This document shows positions 13,150 to 24,500 of a stretch of DNA of 64,000 bases, piece by piece. Position 1 is the first letter of the stretch, and each line of letters opens with the position of its first letter. The notes under the pieces were generated by a model that worked only from the letters and a program-made list of their open reading frames with translations, searched no databases and was not told the origin of the DNA. The translations under genes were made by a program, and so were the position numbers. Origin of the DNA: Sclerurus mexicanus (taxonomy: Eukaryota; Chordata; Aves; Passeriformes; Furnariidae); assembly GCA_013396755.1 (NCBI GenBank), contig VWZF01002478.1, positions 62,001 through 126,000 on the forward strand. The letters run 5' to 3'.

Positions 13150-13310
13150 CTGTTAAACATCTCCAGGGATGGTGACCACTCTCCTGGGCAGCCTGTGCCA
13201 AAGCTCTTCCGGTGAGTAAATGTTCCCTACTATCCTCTCTGAACCTCCCCTGGTGCAACCTGAGGCCATTTCCTCTGGTCCCAAAATGCCCCAACCTTCC
13301 CTTGCTGCTT
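13150..13310 (-). mobile_element. CR1 LINE fragment
   Basis: The text from the 'ctccagggatggtgac' phrase through 'cctcccctggtgcaacctgaggccatttcc' matches the familiar antisense 3' region of avian CR1. It is diverged, truncated, and lies in the intron before the A4GALT coding exon. Confidence 0.7.
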
Positions 13311-14204
13311 CTTCCTGTGCCTTTGTGCATTGACCTTTGGGGCCTCCGTGGTGGGCCCAGGACATGCTGGTTCTGCTTTAACTTCACTTTAAGGGCAGCA
13401 GAGGCCAGAAATGCTGATGCAAATGCTGAGAGTGTGGCTAAAGTGATTTCCCTGTTTGTTGCTGCGCCGTTAATGATCTGTTCCTCTCCGTGCCTCCCTT
13501 TTGCCAGAAGAAGAGAGCAAGTGAGGGCAGGAGGGGAGGGGGATTCCATCTCCATCACCCGGATCCACTGGGAGAGCTGAGGAGCTCACAGCCAGCATGG
13601 CCTTGGCAGGGTTGGTAAGCAGCCTTGACACTCTCTTTCCCAAGGGAGTTCTTGTCCTTATTGTCTGCTGCTGCCTCGTATCCATTCCCCTCCCACTCTC
13701 CATCCTTCCCACTGGGCTACAGTGCCATGCAAAATGAACCAGGCTCTCTGTACGGCTCGCTGGGTGGGTCCAAAAGCCAGAGACTGCTGCTTCAACACCC
13801 TGGGAGGCTGAGGCTTCTGGTTGCCTTGGGAGGAGTGACACGTTGTGTATGAGGAGCAAAAGAACTTGTCCAGAGAAGCAGCTCTCAGGGCAGCAGCTCC
13901 ACACGATGTCTGTTGACAGAGCTCCAGGGATATCCGTGAGGAGCACTCCCATTTCCTCGTCCCAGGGTTGGGTTTTTTGCTTACATACACGTCTCATGTC
14001 CAGAATGGCCTGAGGTTGTGGAAGGTGATAGACAGGGTCTCTAATGGTGTTCCCAGAGCTGGTTGTGCACTGCTATGAAGATGCTACCCAAGGGTGAAGG
14101 AAGGCCCATAGTCTGCTGCCCCATCTCTCACTGTCTCCTTCTGCTTTCCTCCCCTTCAGGTGCCGACAGCTGCTCCAGGAGAGCAGGCTCTGCGTGGACA
14201 GGGA

Positions 14205-15278
14205 ATGTTCAGGATGCCCAGCTGCCTGCTACAGCTGACCAGGGTGCTGCTGAGCAACAAGCTCAGGGCTCTCTTCCTCCTCATCTTCACGTTGGTGTCC
14301 CTTGGCTACCTCACCTTGTACTGGAGAACCGCGGAGGACTCCAATGGCAGTGCCCTCTACAACTTACCCATGGAATCCAGCTGTGCTCCCTCCGTGCCTT
14401 TTTCCCATCCCCAACCCACTGGGTCCCCTCATTCCAGAGGGAACGTGTTTTTCGTGGAGACCTCGGAGAATACTAAGCCAGGGTACCTGTTCTCATGCTC
14501 CGTGGAGTCAGCGGCCAGGACACACCCCGGGATAAGTGTGGTGGTGCTCCTGAGGGGCTTGGGAAAAGGGAACGCCTCGTTACCCCAGCACTGGGTTTTC
14601 TCCTTGCTGAGCTGCTTCCCCAATGTGCAAATCCGGCCCCTGGACTTGCCAGAGCTCTTTTCTGGAACACCCCTGGAGAAGTGGTACCTGTGGCCTCTGC
14701 GGCGCTGGGAGCCGTATTTGTTGCCCGTCCTGTCGGACGCCTGCAGGATTGTCCTCATGTGGAAATACGGTGGCATCTACCTCGACACAGACTTCATTGT
14801 GCTTAGGAACTTGGAGAACCTCACCAGTGCCCTGGGGATCCAGGGTGTGGATGAACTCAACGGGGCCTTTCTGTCGTTTAAGCCGCAGCACAAGTTCATA
14901 GAGCTTTGCATGAAAGACTTTGTGGAGAATTACAATGCCTTGATCTGGGGGCACCAGGGCCCAAAGCTCCTAACGCGTGTCTTCAAGAAGTGGTGCCCCA
15001 CCAGGACTATCCAGAGCATGAGCTGCAAAGGTGTGAGGGCTCTTGCCCCAGAAGCTGTTTATCCCATTCCCTGGGAGAACTGGAAGAAGTTATTTGAGGC
15101 CATCAGTGCCTCGGAGCTTCACAAGCTCCTTAAGAACACCTTTGCAGTGCACATCTGGAATAAACTGAGCCACAGCACCAGGCTAGAGATCCCCTCGCAG
15201 GCTCTGCTGGCCCAGCTCTACTCTCAGTTCTGCCCTACCACCTATGCCAAGATGAGACAGGACTATCAAAAGGGGTAA
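14205..15278 (+). CDS. A4GALT: Lactosylceramide 4-alpha-galactosyltransferase (Gb3/P1 synthase)
   Basis: The product transfers galactose from UDP-Gal in alpha-1,4 linkage onto galactose-ending acceptors in the Golgi, making Gb3 (Pk) and P1-type glycans. The single coding exon starts after the acceptor at 14158-14159. The first ATG in frame is at 14205, and a second at 14214 is also possible. The 357-residue length is close to the human 353. A short cytoplasmic tail and one signal-anchor helix (about residues 20-40, LRALFLLIFTLVSLGYL) give type II topology. The central domain keeps SCFPNVQ, RWEPYLLPVLSDA and the metal/UDP-binding DxD motif (DTD, residues 194-196, in GGIYLDTDF). The C-terminal domain keeps IWGHQGPQ/K-LLTRVFKKWC and FYPIPW-like AVYPIPW. 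An NAS sequon lies near residue 110. The frame is intact. The overall match to A4GALT is much closer than to A4GNT. Confidence 0.96.
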   Translation: MFRMPSCLLQLTRVLLSNKLRALFLLIFTLVSLGYLTLYWRTAEDSNGSALYNLPMESSCAPSVPFSHPQPTGSPHSRGNVFFVETSENTKPGYLFSCSVESAARTHPGISVVVLLRGLGKGNASLPQHWVFSLLSCFPNVQIRPLDLPELFSGTPLEKWYLWPLRRWEPYLLPVLSDACRIVLMWKYGGIYLDTDFIVLRNLENLTSALGIQGVDELNGAFLSFKPQHKFIELCMKDFVENYNALIWGHQGPKLLTRVFKKWCPTRTIQSMSCKGVRALAPEAVYPIPWENWKKLFEAISASELHKLLKNTFAVHIWNKLSHSTRLEIPSQALLAQLYSQFCPTTYAKMRQDYQKG

Positions 15279-15635
15279 AGGTCCTCAATGTGACCCAAAC
15301 CTGAAGGAAATGGAGTGCCTTTGACCTTCCAGAGTTGTTTCCTAGCCCAGGGAGCAGATGTTCTGTGTGACAGCTCCTTGGGTTTCTGTCATTTCCAATA
15401 TCTGCCTCAGATGTGTTTCAAGTATTCACCAGAGCCTGAGCTGAGTCTCTCTTGTTGTCCCTCAGGGCACTTGGTGCTGCAGGGAAGGTTGAACTCATTC
15501 ATCAGTGTCCCTCAGCTGGTGCTCTCTTGCTGTTCTCTCGGTTGTTCCTCCTGTGTAGCAGGGCCTGAGCAGCCCCTCGTGCACGTTCAGCAGCTGGAGG
15601 AACCCTTGGCTTGCTCTGTGTGGCATTTAGAGAAC

Positions 15636-16150
15636 ATCACAGAAAATTCCGAGTTGGAAGAGACCCACCACAATCATTGAGTCCAGTTCCTGACACTGCT
15701 CAGGACCATCCACAAAAGTCACCCCCTGTGCCCCAGAGGATCATCCAAACCCTCCTGGAGCTCTGGCAGCCTTGGTGCTGTGCCCTCTGCCCTGGGGAGC
15801 CTGGTCAATGCCCACCACCCTCTGGGGGAAGAACCTTTTCCCAATATCCAGCATAAATCTCCACTGACACAACTTCAGGTCAGTCCCTTATGTCCTGTCC
15901 CTGGTCCCCACAGAGCAGAGATCAGTTCCTGCCCCGTCCTTTGCCCCTTTGGAGGAAGCTACAGGTGCTGTGGGTCTGACCTCAATCTCCTCTTCTCCAG
16001 GCTAAACGGCTGAACACACCAAGTGCCCTCAGCTGCTCCTCGTGTGACTTCCCCTCAGACCCTTCACCATCTTTGTAGCCTCCTTTGGATGCTCTCTAAG
16101 AGTTCTACATCTTCCTTGCATTGTGTCCCCCCAGCCTGCCCCAATACTGC
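15636..16150 (-). mobile_element. CR1 LINE 3' fragment
   Basis: The sequence reads as antisense CR1. It begins with the 'atcacagaaaattccgagttggaag' family start, passes 'agttcctgacactgctcaggaccatcc', and ends with 'gcaggtgaggccgccccagtgca'. It lies directly downstream of A4GALT, so the A4GALT 3'UTR may run into it. More CR1-like sequence resumes at about 16573 after a different insert. Confidence 0.85.
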
Positions 16151-16159
16151 AGGTGAGGC

Positions 16160-16566
16160 CGCCCCAGTGCAAGAGACACTTGTACCCAGATAGCAAAGAG
16201 AACATATTAGAGGCCAAATATGACACCATTTTAGCCACAGCGTAAGCAGGCCCAGAAACCTTGGAGAAGCTCCAAAAGGAAGGCGTAATGTGAAGGAGAT
16301 GAGGATGATGAAGTACAGGGGTCCTGAGACCTCCGACTCATTTCAGAGAAGGTGTGTTAGGGGTGGATCTGGGGAGTTTCTGGGGATGGACAATTATTAG
16401 ACTGGATGTAACCCTTAGACAGGATAATGAAGTAGTATTATATAATTTGTAGAATCCCTATTCTGGCGCTCACGACATTATATTTTGTTAAGCTAAAAGC
16501 TTCTAGTAAAGAGCTATTTTCTAACTTTCACCCCTGATAATATCGTCTCAGAGAGTTCTTTCTCCC
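16160..16566 (+). mobile_element. Possible retroviral LTR or other insert within CR1
   Basis: About 400 bases interrupt two stretches of antisense CR1 sequence (ending about 16150 and resuming about 16573). The insert has an AGTAAAG signal near its right end, no reading frame, and could start with TG and end with CA. No target-site duplication was visible. It may be an old solo LTR or unrelated sequence. Confidence 0.35.
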
Positions 16567-16572
16567 TAAAGC

Positions 16573-16745
16573 CAGGCAACAGACCTTCTTGCGCCTTTGG
16601 AAAACTGAAACAACATTAGCCAGTTTCCACTCAGCTGGGACCTCTCCAGATCCACAAGACTGGTCAAAAATCAGTAAGAGAGGCCTTGTGATGGCATCAG
16701 CAACTCTCTGAGTATTCTCAGATGAATCCCATCAGGTTTAGAGGG
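16573..16745 (-). mobile_element. CR1 LINE fragment (more 5' part of the element)
   Basis: Phrases such as 'agccagtttccactcagctggg' and 'ctcagatgaatcccatcagg' match the antisense CR1 region that lies further from the 3' end than the copy at 15.6-16.15 kb. Both pieces probably derive from one insertion that was later split and partly deleted. Confidence 0.55.
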
Positions 16746-16997
16746 GTCCAGCTGGAGCAGCGGAGGAGACTGATGTCAGTTTAATGTGAATTTGATGCAG
16801 CCTTTAATGTGAGCAGCAATACGCCTCGTGGTTTGTCAGACACGAAGTCACAGCACGCCACTGATTAAACACTCTACTGCAGACCAAAAGGCAGGGAGTC
16901 ATCAGTTTTTACTTGATAAAACAGCACATTAACTTACTCTGCTGTCTGGTCCACCCCCCACTCCTTCTGAAAGAAAAGAAATGTTTCCTGCTCACTC

Positions 16998-19900
16998 TCA
17001 TTTAGGGTCTTCACTGGTGGTGCTGAGCAGTACTGGATATGCTGTCCCAATGTGCTGCCCATGGCGCCAGACAACCACCTGCAGCTCATACTCATCTATT
17101 TGCACTGTTTCTCGTGTGACTTTCTCTTCAGACAGCAGGAAAATGACGGTGTAAAGGGCAAATTCGAACTCGGGGCTGACACCAATGAAGGTGCTTCCAA
17201 TTGGCTTGATGGAGCCCTTCCAGCTGAACTGGATGCTCAGAACTTGGTCGTCTTGGTCAGGCTGCAAGCACAAACGAAACAACAGGCTCATCTCAAACAC
17301 AGCTGTGGTGGGACAGACAGAATTCCTAATGGCAGCTTTTCGAGAGCTTTGCAAGATTCAGTCACCCTTGGTGTGCCAGGGTGTCACACACAGCCTTCTC
17401 CTTCACCTCTGGACCTTACGTGATCATTTGTCTCAAGAGTGCTGCAGTTCTGTAAGCACCAGCACTACTTTTTAAAATACTTCTTGCAGGTAAAGCTGGA
17501 AGGCAGGCTAGTTCTTTTCCTATCTACAGTCATGCACTGTACATACTTATTGCTGTTGAAAACAGTTGAGCCTGTGATTGCATCACTGAGCCTTGTTTCA
17601 TTTTACCCCAGCTTTTATCTCTGCACCCATCTGTGTTGCTTGCAAGGGCACCCTGCTCGTTCTTACCCGGCTTTTGTTCTTCCGAGCGACATATCCCTTG
17701 TAATCGATTTGGTTGCGCTTTTCCTGAAGGTAAAATTGCACCCAGTTGTGCAGACCTAAGATCTCTTTACCACGCCTCGTTTCTCCAACAAAAACATGCT
17801 CAAAACCGCAAGAATCGGGTCTGTAATAAATAACAGAATAGTCATGTAGGTCTTTTATGTGTTTAAATGGTTTGAATTGGCAGAGGTGAAAGGCGAGAAG
17901 ATGCATAGTCTTTCACGTATTGATTTGTGAGTAGTTTCTGTCTGGTTTTGTTGGGTTTTCTTTCTTAGTTTGCACAAAATTTGCAGTAAACTCTGGCCAG
18001 GAAGACTGAATTTGCATTTGATGATGAAGGTTGACAGGAAATGCCACAGGTGCATCACTACTGCTTATGCAGAATTTAGGAACGTTTCTGTCACTGTCTC
18101 CAGAAACAAACTTCTAATCAAATGGATGAAGTAAGATCAGAAGAGTGGATGATGTGGTGGGCTGAAAAGTGGAGGAATGTCTGTGGCTGAAGGCCTGTGA
18201 TTAAGTTCACAAAGTGCAGCTGGAGGCAATTCACCAATGATGTACCCCAAGGGTCAACATTGTTTGGATCTCATGGGGAAGATTCCAACACCTACTTTAG
18301 GCAACATTCACACAATCATGGAATGGATTGGGTTGGAAGGGATCTTAAAGATTTTCTAATGGGCAGGGACACCTTCCACCAGCCCAGGTCACTCAGAGCC
18401 CCATCCAGCCTGGCCTTGGACACTCCCAGGGATGGGGCAGCCACAGCTTCTCTGCCCAACCTGTGCCAGGGCCTGCCCACCCTCACAGGGAAGGATTTCT
18501 CCCTAATATCCAACCTGCCCCTGCTCTCTGTCAGTGTGAAGCCATTCGGAGGCTGTCTGCCAGTTCTGTGTGTAACAGATGGCACTCAGATGTTTACCTA
18601 AACCAGAACACCACAGGGATAATTGGTGGCCATACCCACCAAACATACCTGTCTCCTCCTGTCCTGGCATAGAGCTGGAACCAGATGTCGTAGAGCTGAC
18701 GTTTGAAATCTGCAAGGTTTGGCTTTGCGAGATTTTTTTTAGCCAGATATTTGTGAGCAAGCTGAAGGATAGAAAACCAAGATACAGACATGGTTTACTC
18801 CTTAATTCAGTGTTTTCAGTGACAAGAAAAGATCTCTGTTACTTACCCTCATGACTTCTGTCGCTAAGATAGCATCAAGAAAACTGTTGTTTTCAGCTAT
18901 TTCTTCTGCAGTCACTACTTCAGCTACACCAGTTGATGTCTCATAGTTGTCCAACAAGGAAATAAAGGCTGCAGCAAAGGAGAAACTTTGAGCATGGTCA
19001 TGGCCTGAGCGTGCTGTCCTAAGAAAGATGCCATAGAATATGCCTTGGCAGCCCTTAGAGAAAGCCATTCCTTTCTATGTCAGATTCCATTCTCAGGTAC
19101 ACTGCGGGGTGTAGCACTTGAGGTGACTCAAGGCCAGATCCCTCCTGTACTTTTGAAAGATCTTTTTGAAAGATAAATAGCTACCGAGCTTCCTTATGGA
19201 GCCAAGGGCTGCAGCAATAATGCCCTTCTACCAAAACCAATCATACCTCCCCACCACAACGACAGCCACGGGCTTGGGAATGTGAGCTGTGCTGGCACAA
19301 GGCTTTGTGGGCTTTATTTCAGTAGAGGAAGAACACAGCAGAAACCTACATGAGGCACCTTGGGGAAAATTAGGGAAGAAAATGTACATTCCTGGACATG
19401 CTTGAAGTGTAGCCCCCAATAGGAATGCAAGGAATAGCTGTGGATCTTGTGCTGTCTGCAAGGGCTTAGAAGCTGTGAGCAAAGAAGGAAAGATGAATTT
19501 GGTGTGTTCTTTAATACACAGAAATATAGAATCACAGAATAGCCTGGGTTGGAAAGGACCTTTAAGATCATCTCATTCCAGCCCCTCTGCCATGGACACC
19601 TTCCACTCGTCCAGGTCACTCAGAGCCCCATCCAACCTGGCCTTGGACACTCCCAGGGATGGGGCAGCCACAGCTTCTCTGCCCAACCTGTGCCAGGGCC
19701 TGCCCACCCTCACAGGGAAGGATTCCTTCCCAATATCCAATCTAACCCTGCTCTCTGTCAGTGTGAAGCCATTCCCCTTGTCCTGTCACTCCAGCCCCTT
19801 GGAAATAGTCTCTCTCCACCTTCCCTGTGGGCTCCCTTCAGGCACTGCAAGGCCACGGTGAGGTCACCCCAAAGCCTTCCCTTCTCCAGGCTGAACAATC

Positions 19901-21563
19901 CCAGCTTTGCCTGCCTCTCTGAGCCTCAAGAGTCTCATCCTTTTCACTTTGTAGTGGAAAAACCACAATGAAATTCAGATTTTGGCTAAGGCATAAAAGG
20001 ACGTTGTTCCTGAGGCTGAGGTTACAGGTGACCTCCATGTTGTGACAACCCCCTTCAAATGAGGTGTGGCCTGATGATCCTCACCACAATCCAAATAATA
20101 TATTGTGCCATATTTTAGGTAGAAACCCCAACAGGGATTCTTCTTGTCATGTTCACCATTAACAAAAGAATGGGTCTCACTTGCAAAAGTTTTTATCCTC
20201 TTCAGGAATTCTTCATTGACCTTGTGGAACAGGTGTCTGGCTGCATTGTCTTGGACAGCACTGTCACCTGGATGTGCTGGCCCTGCTCTGCCCTAGGAGA
20301 AACACCAGAGGAAAACAATGCGAGGAGTAAGATGTCCTCAGAGGAGACAGTGCCTGCCTTTGTAATAACCAAAACAAACCCCATAATGCCATCAGGATTC
20401 TTTGTTAGGAATTGTCTTCCTATGAAACAAGAGGAGACATTGCAGGAGAACTGCCAGCATAAAGAAAAAAGGATTAAAAAAATAATCTCTGCCACTGTAG
20501 GAGCCTGAAATGTCTCTGTTGACCCACGTGATTGTGCTGACCAATGTGATAGTTCAGCTCTGATCAGTAACCAGCTGTGCTGCTGTGCTATCAAAAATGA
20601 TAAATAGATAAATGTAGAGCCAAGGGTCCCTCCAAACTCAAACAAATAAAAAGGATGTTTGGGAACCTTCCTTCTCTATGCAGTTGTAAAGAGGCTTTGC
20701 TGACAATTTTCCAATTTCTGTTTCATAAAGGGCATCCTCAAGGAAAGAGGGTAGAAGGTGAATAAGTTTGTTACCATGGGCAAGGGGTAACTAGAGCCTT
20801 GTTCTGACAAACAGAGAAACCACACAGCAGAAGTTTTCCCCATGCACATTTTGGCTTGAGGTAGGTACCCCTGTTAGAAGTTTGTCAGCAACAGAAAATT
20901 GGATGCTATAACACGAAGCAACATTGGAATAAAGTGTTTGAGAAACATCAGAATCAAGTGAGTACCAGACTGGATTCTGGATATTCAGGGGTCTGCTGCA
21001 GTTTGTGGCCAAAGCACAGGGCTGTGTTTGCACCATGCTGAGCAAGAAATCAAATCATCAAATCTGATACCCACTCCACTGGAAGCAACGCCCCTGAAAT
21101 CCTCTTCACCCACACCTCTGTGCTATTCCCTGTCCTCCAGGAATTCCTCAAATTCCTCCCTTATTCCCATAAGAAGGACTTGGGATGTGTCTCCCCATCT
21201 GCAAGCCAGCCAGGCTGTTCACACAAACCATCATTCACACACTGAAGCATCCAGGGTAGAGAGGACTCAGGACATCTCTAGTCCTGCTCAAGGTGTGGTC
21301 AACACTGAATCCAGACCGTATTGCTTGGGCTGTTGCCTTGTTGGGTCTTGAAAATGGAAATAGCAAAGCACAGGCAACTTCTTTAGGAAAGGCACTTTTG
21401 CAGACACCTTTTCCTGCAGCTCCAGCCTGCCCTCACTCCTCAGGTGGCTTGGCAGCTGGTTACCTGCACATCAATTGTGTAGTCCCTCCCAGGCTTGAGG
21501 CGGTGGACATCCACATCCCACATCTCACTGAACAGTTTAGAAAGTTCGTGGTTAAAGGCCCTC
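16998..21563 (-). CDS. ENDOU: Poly(U)-specific endoribonuclease (XendoU family), catalytic domain exons
   Basis: XendoU enzymes are Mn-dependent endoribonucleases cutting at uridines. Six exons on the minus strand join in frame, 5' to 3': 21464-21563, 20181-20292, 18847-18968, 18649-18761, 17667-17820 and 16998-17261 (with stop). All introns are GT-AG. Together they give 287 residues, the full length of a XendoU domain. It opens with NHELSKLFSEMWDVDV and RLKPGRDYTIDVQ, then FISLLDNYETSTGVAEV. The two histidines expected in the active site are present in GFEHVFVGE and GLHNWVQFYLQEK, and a lysine is kept in IKPIGSTFIGVSPEFEFALYT. The first exon seen begins mid-codon, so at least one 5' exon (start, perhaps signal peptide and somatomedin-B modules) is missing; I could not find it between 21.6 and 28 kb. 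The gene is convergent with A4GALT. Orthology to ENDOU rather than an avian paralogue is uncertain; the family call is firm. Confidence 0.9.
18306..18560 (-). mobile_element. CR1 LINE 3' fragment
   Basis: Antisense CR1 3' end, from 'atcatggaatggattggg' through 'ccagcctggccttggacac' to 'caacctgcccctgctctc'. It lies in an intron of the ENDOU-family gene, between the exons at 17.7 and 18.65 kb. Confidence 0.92.
19527..19935 (-). mobile_element. CR1 LINE 3' fragment
   Basis: Antisense CR1 3' end starting at 'atagaatcacagaatagcc' and running through the group-wide 'cactcccagggatggggc' block to 'tctccaggctgaacaatccc'. It lies in an intron of the ENDOU-family gene. It is very similar to the copies at 35.2 and 41.2 kb, so it belongs to the same fairly young subfamily. 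Confidence 0.93.
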
Positions 21564-24500
21564 CTGTCAAGAAATGCAGAGAAATACACATGTTAAAAAG
21601 GGACATGCTGTTATTTCTGCAGGTCACTTCTAGAATCTTCTGATGGCTCTCCATGGTCTGGGTAACAGCTTGTCATCAGGAGAGGTTTCCATTTCTCCCC
21701 ACGCCTTCCTGTCAGTGCCGCTCTAAAACCCACATCTTTGAAGAATGCAGGTGACCCGCAAGGACGCTTGAGCCTTCCCTAAGGTTGTGTCAGAGCTCAC
21801 TTTAACAAAGTTCCTGCAGTTTTCCATGTGCTGAAACACCAGTGAAGACGGTGGTGTTCCATTCCCGACGGTTCTTTGTACAAACCAGAGGTGAGCGGGA
21901 GGCTGTGATCACTGTGCAGCAGCACTACCTACAGAATTGCAAGTGAACAATTCCCTCTGTGATGCTTTTCTGGGAGCAAACACGCTCTTCCTACCCTTTT
22001 TCCTGCAAGCAAGACTCCACAATGGAAATGTGTTCCTTTACTCATGTATGTGACTATCCAAGCCTAAAGGTCATGTGACAAAGGGTCTGCACACAATAAA
22101 TACCTCTCGTGCACTGATCTCTGTTCTCTGATGCACACACAGACCTGCCCAGGCTGCTCCTTTCCTTATTTATAATGGAATTTTGTCCTGCATAATAGTG
22201 CACAGCTTTCAGGAGTCTATCCATCCATCTGTCCACCGGATTTAGGAAGGGTTGTTACTGTGATGAACCACCCAAGACTAGCTTCAAGTGCATCATGTCC
22301 ACATCAATAGGATCAAGATAACAGAGTGGAGAAGAAAGAGGAGTGGGTTAATCTTTAAATGACTGCCAGTGGAATTAATCAGTTACAAACCAGCACATGC
22401 ATCGACGCCCAGAGAAGAACCACTTGATAATTTTGAATTCTCTTGCACTCCAGAAAAGAAGTACTGAAATCTGTCTACAATGTGCATTTTTTCCAAATAG
22501 CTATTTGGGCAATTTGCCATGATTTTAACAACTGGTTCTCCCAGATGGAATCAAAGCACCTTCAAGTCCAGTTCTGAACCTCCTGATTTCTGTTATGTCT
22601 TCTCCTTCTGTTCTGGCCAGGATGGAGATAACTCTCTGCACAGTGGCCAATTCTGTGCTCTCTAGCAGGAAGAGCAGACACATCTTGTGGTGAAGTCACA
22701 AACACTGTGCTGACGTGGCAGCTTTCATGCGAGGCAGCCTGAGAGCCAGGAAGTGCAAAAGGTGGGCCAGCATTTGATGTGTCTCCTCTCTTGGACTGCA
22801 CTTAAATTCATGGTTTAAGCTCCAAAATGGAAGACACAGAAAGCAGCAAACTGTGCTCGGAGAGCTGAACTTTTCCCCCCCGTTATTGAGCAATCCCTTT
22901 TGTCCAGAGCTTGCCTGTGTAACTTTGGGGTGAGATTAAAATCCTGAAAAGCACAAGCAGTCTGCCCTTAACTCCTCAAGGGCTTGATGCCCGAAGGAAT
23001 TCATGTCCCCTGAGGTAAGAGCCCAAAGCAGGCAGCTTGCATTAAAGCCCCAGAGGATGTGCTGCAGCAGCTGAGGAGCATAAAGAATATATATGATATT
23101 CACAGAACTATTCAGAGTGGGGAACGCAACCTCTTAGGGAAAGGCAGGGCAGATAAGGCTGCCACCCCTCAGTCTGCCTGGAGCTCTGAACCTCAGGAGT
23201 GCTGACACATCTGCAAGATCACTTGAATTCTGGACTGGGCTTGAGTAGGAGTCAATACCTGAAAGAGGGAAGAAGACTTGGGTGGAACTAATTTTATAGG
23301 ATCACTTTTCTCCTGGGTTCTGGAGCCTCCTGCTGTCTGCCCCTCTGCACCAGCTTATCCCTTCTGTTTGAGAGCCATCCTATTATATCTAATACAGTTT
23401 TTACTTTGGAAGTAACTAGTGGTGGATGGGAGTCTGGCGAACATGCGAGGAGTGTGAAACATTAGGGAGGGTGTCAGTTGGGTTTTATTATATATTTTGT
23501 TCCACAGATACAGGATTTGATAGACACATAGTTTAGTATGGATGCATTTTGGTCAAAGTCACCTACACAGGAGATCTGCCATCCCTTCGATACTCTTTGC
23601 TCTTGGCCTGCTCTTGGTAGATTTGTCCTGTGTTTATAAAGCACTGTAGGGGCTCTGTTGGACCTTTCCTCCCCTAGAAATATAATGGAACATCTCATGA
23701 GCTCAATGTGTTTCCTCGGGAGAAGGTTACTAACAGATTTCAATCCTTGTATTTGTTTCATAAATATACTTCTTCTGAAGTCACTTAATTTTACAAAATA
23801 AACCCCTTTTCTCTCCTTTGTCTCTCCCAATACCATCATGGACTTTTCCACGTTTCTCTGTTTCTGAACAGAGAGCACCTGTCCACACTGAAACTGAAAA
23901 TTAAAGAAAAACCTCTCCTTGCCAAAGCAAAGAACTTGTTTAGCAACTTGCACAGTCACCTTGTAAAAACTCTTTCTGGACAGTATTCCTTTTAAAAAGG
24001 GCCATAAACTTCGCTGACATATACAAGGTGAGACAACTTCAATGAGAAGGTGCCCAACACCTTCATGCAAATCCATGACACACCACATTTTAGGTAAGGC
24101 TGTCCTGGAAAAGAGTATTGCACATTTACCCTCTGGATTTCAATACAACTGCATGCATGACTCAACACAAAGATTTTTATCATCAGTTGTCAACCCCCTC
24201 CCTCTGGTGAAAGCTTTCAGTTGTTAGATTTGTGCTTTCACATAGAATAAATTATTCCTGTGCAAGAAGTCAGGCCAGTTGGATTTTGTCCACTTGGAGC
24301 CTTGCTTGGCTGTGCTTTGGTGAGCAAAGCACCACCCCAAAAACCAGAACACTTAGTCTGCACTTGTAAGAGCTGAGACGACTTTTGGGGGAGGCTCTTT
24401 GCAACAGGAACTCTGATGCACCAGCGGTGTGGCTAAAGCAAAAGAATCTGCCATTTTATTACAGCTTTCAAGTGAAACATTCATCGTGTGCCTGATTTTC

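Noticed and set aside
13563..13617. Possible extra A4GALT 5' exon ending at a GTAAGC donor
   Set aside because: A donor-like site exists after 13617, but no convincing acceptor was found upstream, so the evidence is too weak to list.
14160..14204. Upstream extension of A4GALT starting at a GTG
   Set aside because: The GTG is the first base triplet after the splice acceptor, GTG is not a normal start in vertebrate nuclear genes, and the ATG at 14205 fits the family length.
18316..18601. Repeated frames reading PSNLALDTPRDGAATASLPNLCQG and their reverse, seen at seven places
   Set aside because: These are non-coding CR1 3' regions, recognised by identical text and the common 3' terminus.
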